DNA of 7,014 bases from Synergistaceae bacterium (GTDB lineage Bacteria; Synergistota; Synergistia; Synergistales; Aminobacteriaceae). Location of the stretch: positions 1 through 7,014 of the forward strand of contig JAISSA010000014.1 of the NCBI GenBank assembly GCA_031273365.1, given 5' to 3'. Positions 4,768 to 7,014 of the stretch are shown piece after piece (position 1 is the stretch's first letter; each line of letters begins with the position of its first letter). The notes beneath the pieces are model-generated. The model had not been told where the DNA came from. It made no database searches and saw nothing but the letters and a program-made list of their open reading frames with translations. A program made the position numbers and the translations under genes.

Positions 4768-5436
4768 ATGATGAACCACCCGAAGGAACCTGTTTCCGAT
4801 ACACCATGCCCGAAGTCGCCGCACCTGGATTCGGTGCGCGTGGATTTAGTGCGCTTCAATATTCTTCTCTTCGATGGCTTCGAGACGCTGGACGCCTGCG
4901 GCCCGGCCGAGATCGCGGGGAAAGCGCCCGACCGCTACCGCCTCGGGTATTATTCCATGAGGGGCGGCGTGGTCACGAGCGCTCAGAAACTCGAGGCATG
5001 TACCCGTCCGCTGGAGGAGATGTCGCCGGGCGTGCTGCTGATTCCCGGCGGGGAGGGGACGCGGACCCTCGTCGACGACGCGGGTTTTATCGAACGGCTC
5101 AGACGCGCCGCGCTGGAGGCGACGGTCGTCCTGACCGTCTGCACGGGCGCGTCCCTGCTGGCGAAGACGAACCTGATGGACGGGAAAAACGCCACGACGA
5201 ACAAAATAGCCTTCGACTGGGTCGCCTCCCTCAACCCCAGGGTGAACTGGATACGAAGAGGGCGGTGGGTGCAGGACGGCGCTCTGTTCTCCTCGTCGGG
5301 GGTCTCCGCGGGCATGGACATGACTTTGGCGTTCATCGCCGAAGACAGGGGAGTGGAGGAAGCCGAGCGGATCGCCGGACGCATCGAGTACCTGTGGAAC
5401 AGGCACCCGGACGACGATCCGTTCGCGATATCATGA
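4768..5436 (+). CDS. DJ-1/PfpI-family protein, isonitrile-hydratase-like
   Basis: This encodes 222 residues. ATG 4768 is chosen because GGAGG (4756-4760) lies 7 bases upstream; an open frame continues back to 4633 but has no ribosome site there and would run through the promoter. After a Pro-rich N-terminal extension (1-24), the class I glutamine-amidotransferase-like fold runs from about 25 to 210. It has FNILLFDGFETLDACGPAEI (30-49) with D42, LLIPGGEGTRTL (90-101) with E96, and the nucleophile elbow TVCTGASLLA (123-132) with C125. GKNATTNK (139-146) and SSGVSAGMDM (176-185) follow. This arrangement (LD-x-x-GP, PGG, VCTGA, ATT, GGG/SSGVxAG-D) resembles the isonitrile hydratase/ThiJ-like subgroup rather than DJ-1 itself. 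No C-terminal AraC-type DNA-binding domain is present. It overlaps the next gene by ATGA, so the two products are probably made together. The exact substrate is unknown. Confidence 0.88.
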   Translation: MMNHPKEPVSDTPCPKSPHLDSVRVDLVRFNILLFDGFETLDACGPAEIAGKAPDRYRLGYYSMRGGVVTSAQKLEACTRPLEEMSPGVLLIPGGEGTRTLVDDAGFIERLRRAALEATVVLTVCTGASLLAKTNLMDGKNATTNKIAFDWVASLNPRVNWIRRGRWVQDGALFSSSGVSAGMDMTLAFIAEDRGVEEAERIAGRIEYLWNRHPDDDPFAIS

Positions 5437-6332
5437 ACGGCAGAAACGAGGCCCCATTCGTGGGCTGCTGCATGGCGGAGCTCCTCGACAGGGGCGTGAA
5501 ATTTCCGATGATCGTCCTGTACCCGACGACGACTCCGGCAGAAACGGCGATGATCGGCCCTTATCCACTCAACGTCGCGCTCGATGCCGCGCCCGACGTG
5601 TCGGCGGACAGACGGCGCCCGCTGGTGTTGTTGTCGCACGGCAGCGGAGGATCGCCCATTCTTTACCGGACGCTGGCCTTTCGTCTGGCGAGGGGCGGGT
5701 TCGTCGTCGGCATGCCCGAGCATCCCGGCAATAATCAGAGGGACAACACGCTGCACGGCACGATCGAGAACCTCATCGCCAGACCCAGACACATCAGCGC
5801 GGCCCTGAACTGGTTTTCGGAGAGCGAATGGTTCCGGAGCACGTTGCGTTCGGGACGTGTTCCGATTATCGGACACTCCATGGGGGGCTACACGGCGCTC
5901 GCGGTCGCCGGCGGCATCCCGACGGCGTTGCCGCACGAGGCCCCGAGCGGCTTTGCCCACATAATCACGGGAACCCGTGACTCGCGGGTCGGATCGCTGG
6001 TCCTTCTGGCGCCGGCCACCATCTGGTACAGGAGCGAGGGTGCGCTCTCCGAAATCGAGGCCCCCATTCTGATGCTCTTCGGCAACAGAGACGACCTCAC
6101 GCCTCCCGGAATTCACGCAAAAATCGTGCTGAACGGGGTTCGAAATCGGGAGAAAGTCCGATGCCACATCGTCGAAAACGCCGGACATTTTTCCTTCCTC
6201 AGCCCGTTTCCTCCGTACATGTCAAACAACACTTTCCTGCCCTCGCAGGATCCCCCCGGCTTCGACCGCAGAAGTTTTCTTGACAAACTGCACGTCGAGA
6301 TACTGAATTTTCTGACGCAGAAGGGGACGTAA
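5433..6332 (+). CDS. Serine alpha/beta hydrolase (dienelactone / PAF-acetylhydrolase-like)
   Basis: This encodes 299 residues. The start ATG overlaps the previous stop (ATGA, 5433-5436); no separate Shine-Dalgarno is visible, so translation is probably coupled. The fold is recognisable: an oxyanion-loop motif LLSHGSGGSP (66-75), VVGMPEHPGNN (91-101), the nucleophile elbow GHSMGG (147-152) with S149, the acid in FGNRDDLTP (216-224; D220 or D221), and the catalytic histidine H252 in ENAGHFSF. This layout resembles COG4188 predicted dienelactone hydrolases and PAF-acetylhydrolase-like enzymes. There is no signal peptide, so it is probably cytoplasmic. With the DJ-1/PfpI partner it may process a small ester, lactone or amide. 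An open frame extends upstream to 4806 in this phase, but that part overlaps the real DJ-1 gene in another frame and is not coding. Confidence 0.88.
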   Translation: MNGRNEAPFVGCCMAELLDRGVKFPMIVLYPTTTPAETAMIGPYPLNVALDAAPDVSADRRRPLVLLSHGSGGSPILYRTLAFRLARGGFVVGMPEHPGNNQRDNTLHGTIENLIARPRHISAALNWFSESEWFRSTLRSGRVPIIGHSMGGYTALAVAGGIPTALPHEAPSGFAHIITGTRDSRVGSLVLLAPATIWYRSEGALSEIEAPILMLFGNRDDLTPPGIHAKIVLNGVRNREKVRCHIVENAGHFSFLSPFPPYMSNNTFLPSQDPPGFDRRSFLDKLHVEILNFLTQKGT

Positions 6333-6388
6333 AAAACGAGGCAGGAAGCAGGCCGGTTCAATAAGGCCCTTAAGTGAAGTTTTTGCAG

Positions 6389-6418
6389 AGGCAGAGCACA
6401 GCGGGAACCGCTCTGCCT
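6389..6418. repeat. Inverted repeat between convergent genes
   Basis: AGGCAGAGC (6389-6397) pairs perfectly with GCTCTGCCT (6410-6418), with AGCGG/CCGCT (6400-6404 with 6408-6412) as an alternative inner stem. It overlaps the stop codon of the minus-strand gene. No T-run follows on either strand, so it is not a canonical intrinsic terminator, though it could protect both 3' ends. Confidence 0.5.
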
Positions 6419-6875
6419 ATCGCCTCAGGCCGGAGCTGATGGAACGCAGAATGGTGCCGCGCGTTCCGCCCTGTGCGCCGCGCGACTGCGAGTCGTTGTA
6501 CGTTGCGCGCATGTAGGGGTCGCCCCACAGCCTGTTGGCCCGAAAGCTCAGGTTGTCCAGCCAGTCGAGGCCCAGCACGTCGACGACCACGGACACGACG
6601 ACAAAAAGCCAGACGCACAGCGCCAGAATGCCCAGTACTCTGAAGCTCGAACGCAACAGACGGTCCGTCAGGTTCTCCAGATCGCGCAGCATCCTCCTCG
6701 CCCGCGCCGCTGCCTTCTGTCTTTCTTCCTCCGTCTTCTCACTGCCGCTCTCGTCAGGGACGGTTTTCCTGCGGGAGAGCCGGATGACGTCCCACAGCAC
6801 GGCGCCGCCGCGCGCCCACTGGACAAGTCCAAACAGGAAGGCCATGACACACGCTACAAGAATCAGTTCCGCCAT
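6417..6875 (-). CDS. Two-helix membrane protein of unknown function
   Basis: This encodes 152 residues. The start is supported by AAGGAG (minus strand, 6890-6885) 9 bases before the ATG. There are two hydrophobic segments: an N-terminal helix (about 2-19, LILVACVMAFLFGLV) and a longer one (about 78-101, FRVLGILALCVWLFVVVSVV). Between them lies a highly charged, probably helical or coiled stretch (about 42-76, rich in Glu, Arg, Lys and Ala). The C-terminal tail (105-152) is polar, with WGDPYMR (117-123) and a Gly/Arg-rich end. I do not recognise a family. Codon use and GC match the neighbouring operon, with which it converges. Confidence 0.75.
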   Translation of the reverse strand: MAELILVACVMAFLFGLVQWARGGAVLWDVIRLSRRKTVPDESGSEKTEEERQKAAARARRMLRDLENLTDRLLRSSFRVLGILALCVWLFVVVSVVVDVLGLDWLDNLSFRANRLWGDPYMRATYNDSQSRGAQGGTRGTILRSISSGLRR

Positions 6876-6956
6876 ATCTCTCTTCTCCTTCCACGCCCTG
6901 AAATCCCTGACGTTATAATATCACAGTCGGTGAGCGCTGAACGGTTCCGTCACTTA

Positions 6957-6965
6957 TTATCCACA
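6957..6965 (+). promoter_or_regulatory. Perfect DnaA-box 9-mer
   Basis: TTATCCACA is the consensus DnaA binding site. It lies in a locally AT-richer gap upstream of the minus-strand gene. A second site, TTATCCTGT at 7004-7012, matches six of nine bases. A single exact 9-mer can occur by chance in a window this size (about one in twenty), so this is only a candidate origin or DnaA-regulated site. Confidence 0.4.
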
Positions 6966-7001
6966 ATTTTATTGTACCCTGTAGGCGAAATCGATGATTT
7001 G

Positions 7002-7010
7002 TGTTATCCT
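7002..7010 (+). promoter_or_regulatory. Possible extended -10 for a gene beyond the window
   Basis: TGTTATCCT fits an extended -10 (TGn plus TATCCT, four of six matches). No -35 is evident (TAGGCG at the 17-base position). It would drive a gene beyond the right edge. Confidence 0.22.
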
Positions 7011-7014
7011 GTTC

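Noticed and set aside
4983..6188. 401-codon frame on the minus strand
   Set aside because: It spans the junction of two real plus-strand genes and is Arg/Pro/Ser-rich, as expected of a shadow frame.

Overview
The window looks like part of a GC-rich bacterial chromosome with a lower-GC accessory stretch at its left end. Gene style (isoaspartyl dipeptidase, compact operons, strong Shine-Dalgarno sites, many GC-rich hairpins between genes) would suit an anaerobic gut or environmental bacterium, possibly Synergistota. That placement is a guess from general resemblance; nothing here fixes the taxon. TGA is an ordinary stop in at least two clear genes (iadA and the DJ-1/PfpI gene).

Left part (1-1540, visibly AT-richer): the 3' tail of a probable Rpn/PD-(D/E)XK nuclease-family gene on the plus strand, a two-way terminator, then a minus-strand cluster of three small genes. 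Read in their own direction these are a small membrane/CxxC ORF interrupted by an in-frame TGA (1048-791), a 49-residue zinc-ribbon protein (810-661), and a 132-residue DUF697-like Gly/Ala-rich membrane protein (639-241). Upstream of this cluster lie about 490 bases without a convincing gene. They hold inverted repeats, an 86-base perfect CTTG tetranucleotide tract (1245-1330), and a hairpin plus T-run that resembles a terminator.

Middle (1540-4620): a possible 24-codon leader ORF with an excellent ribosome site sits 6 bases before iadA, a full-length isoaspartyl dipeptidase with all its catalytic residues. A terminator and an AT-rich gap follow, then a 125-base highly self-complementary element closed by a perfect 10-bp stem (3137-3261). 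Next is a 413-residue protein I do not recognise, with its own terminator.

Right part (4620-7014): a TATAAT promoter candidate precedes a two-gene operon with an ATGA stop/start overlap. It encodes a DJ-1/PfpI-family protein (isonitrile-hydratase-like) and a serine alpha/beta hydrolase. A convergent minus-strand gene for a two-helix membrane protein of unknown function follows. The window ends with a perfect DnaA-box 9-mer and a weak outward promoter candidate.

The genes do not form one obvious pathway. iadA would salvage isoaspartyl dipeptides from damaged proteins. The DJ-1/hydrolase pair probably acts jointly on a small molecule. The left cluster looks like accessory DNA. The items most worth a second look are the CTTG tract, the in-frame TGA with a CxxC motif just after it, the structured element at 3137-3261, and the leader ORF before iadA.
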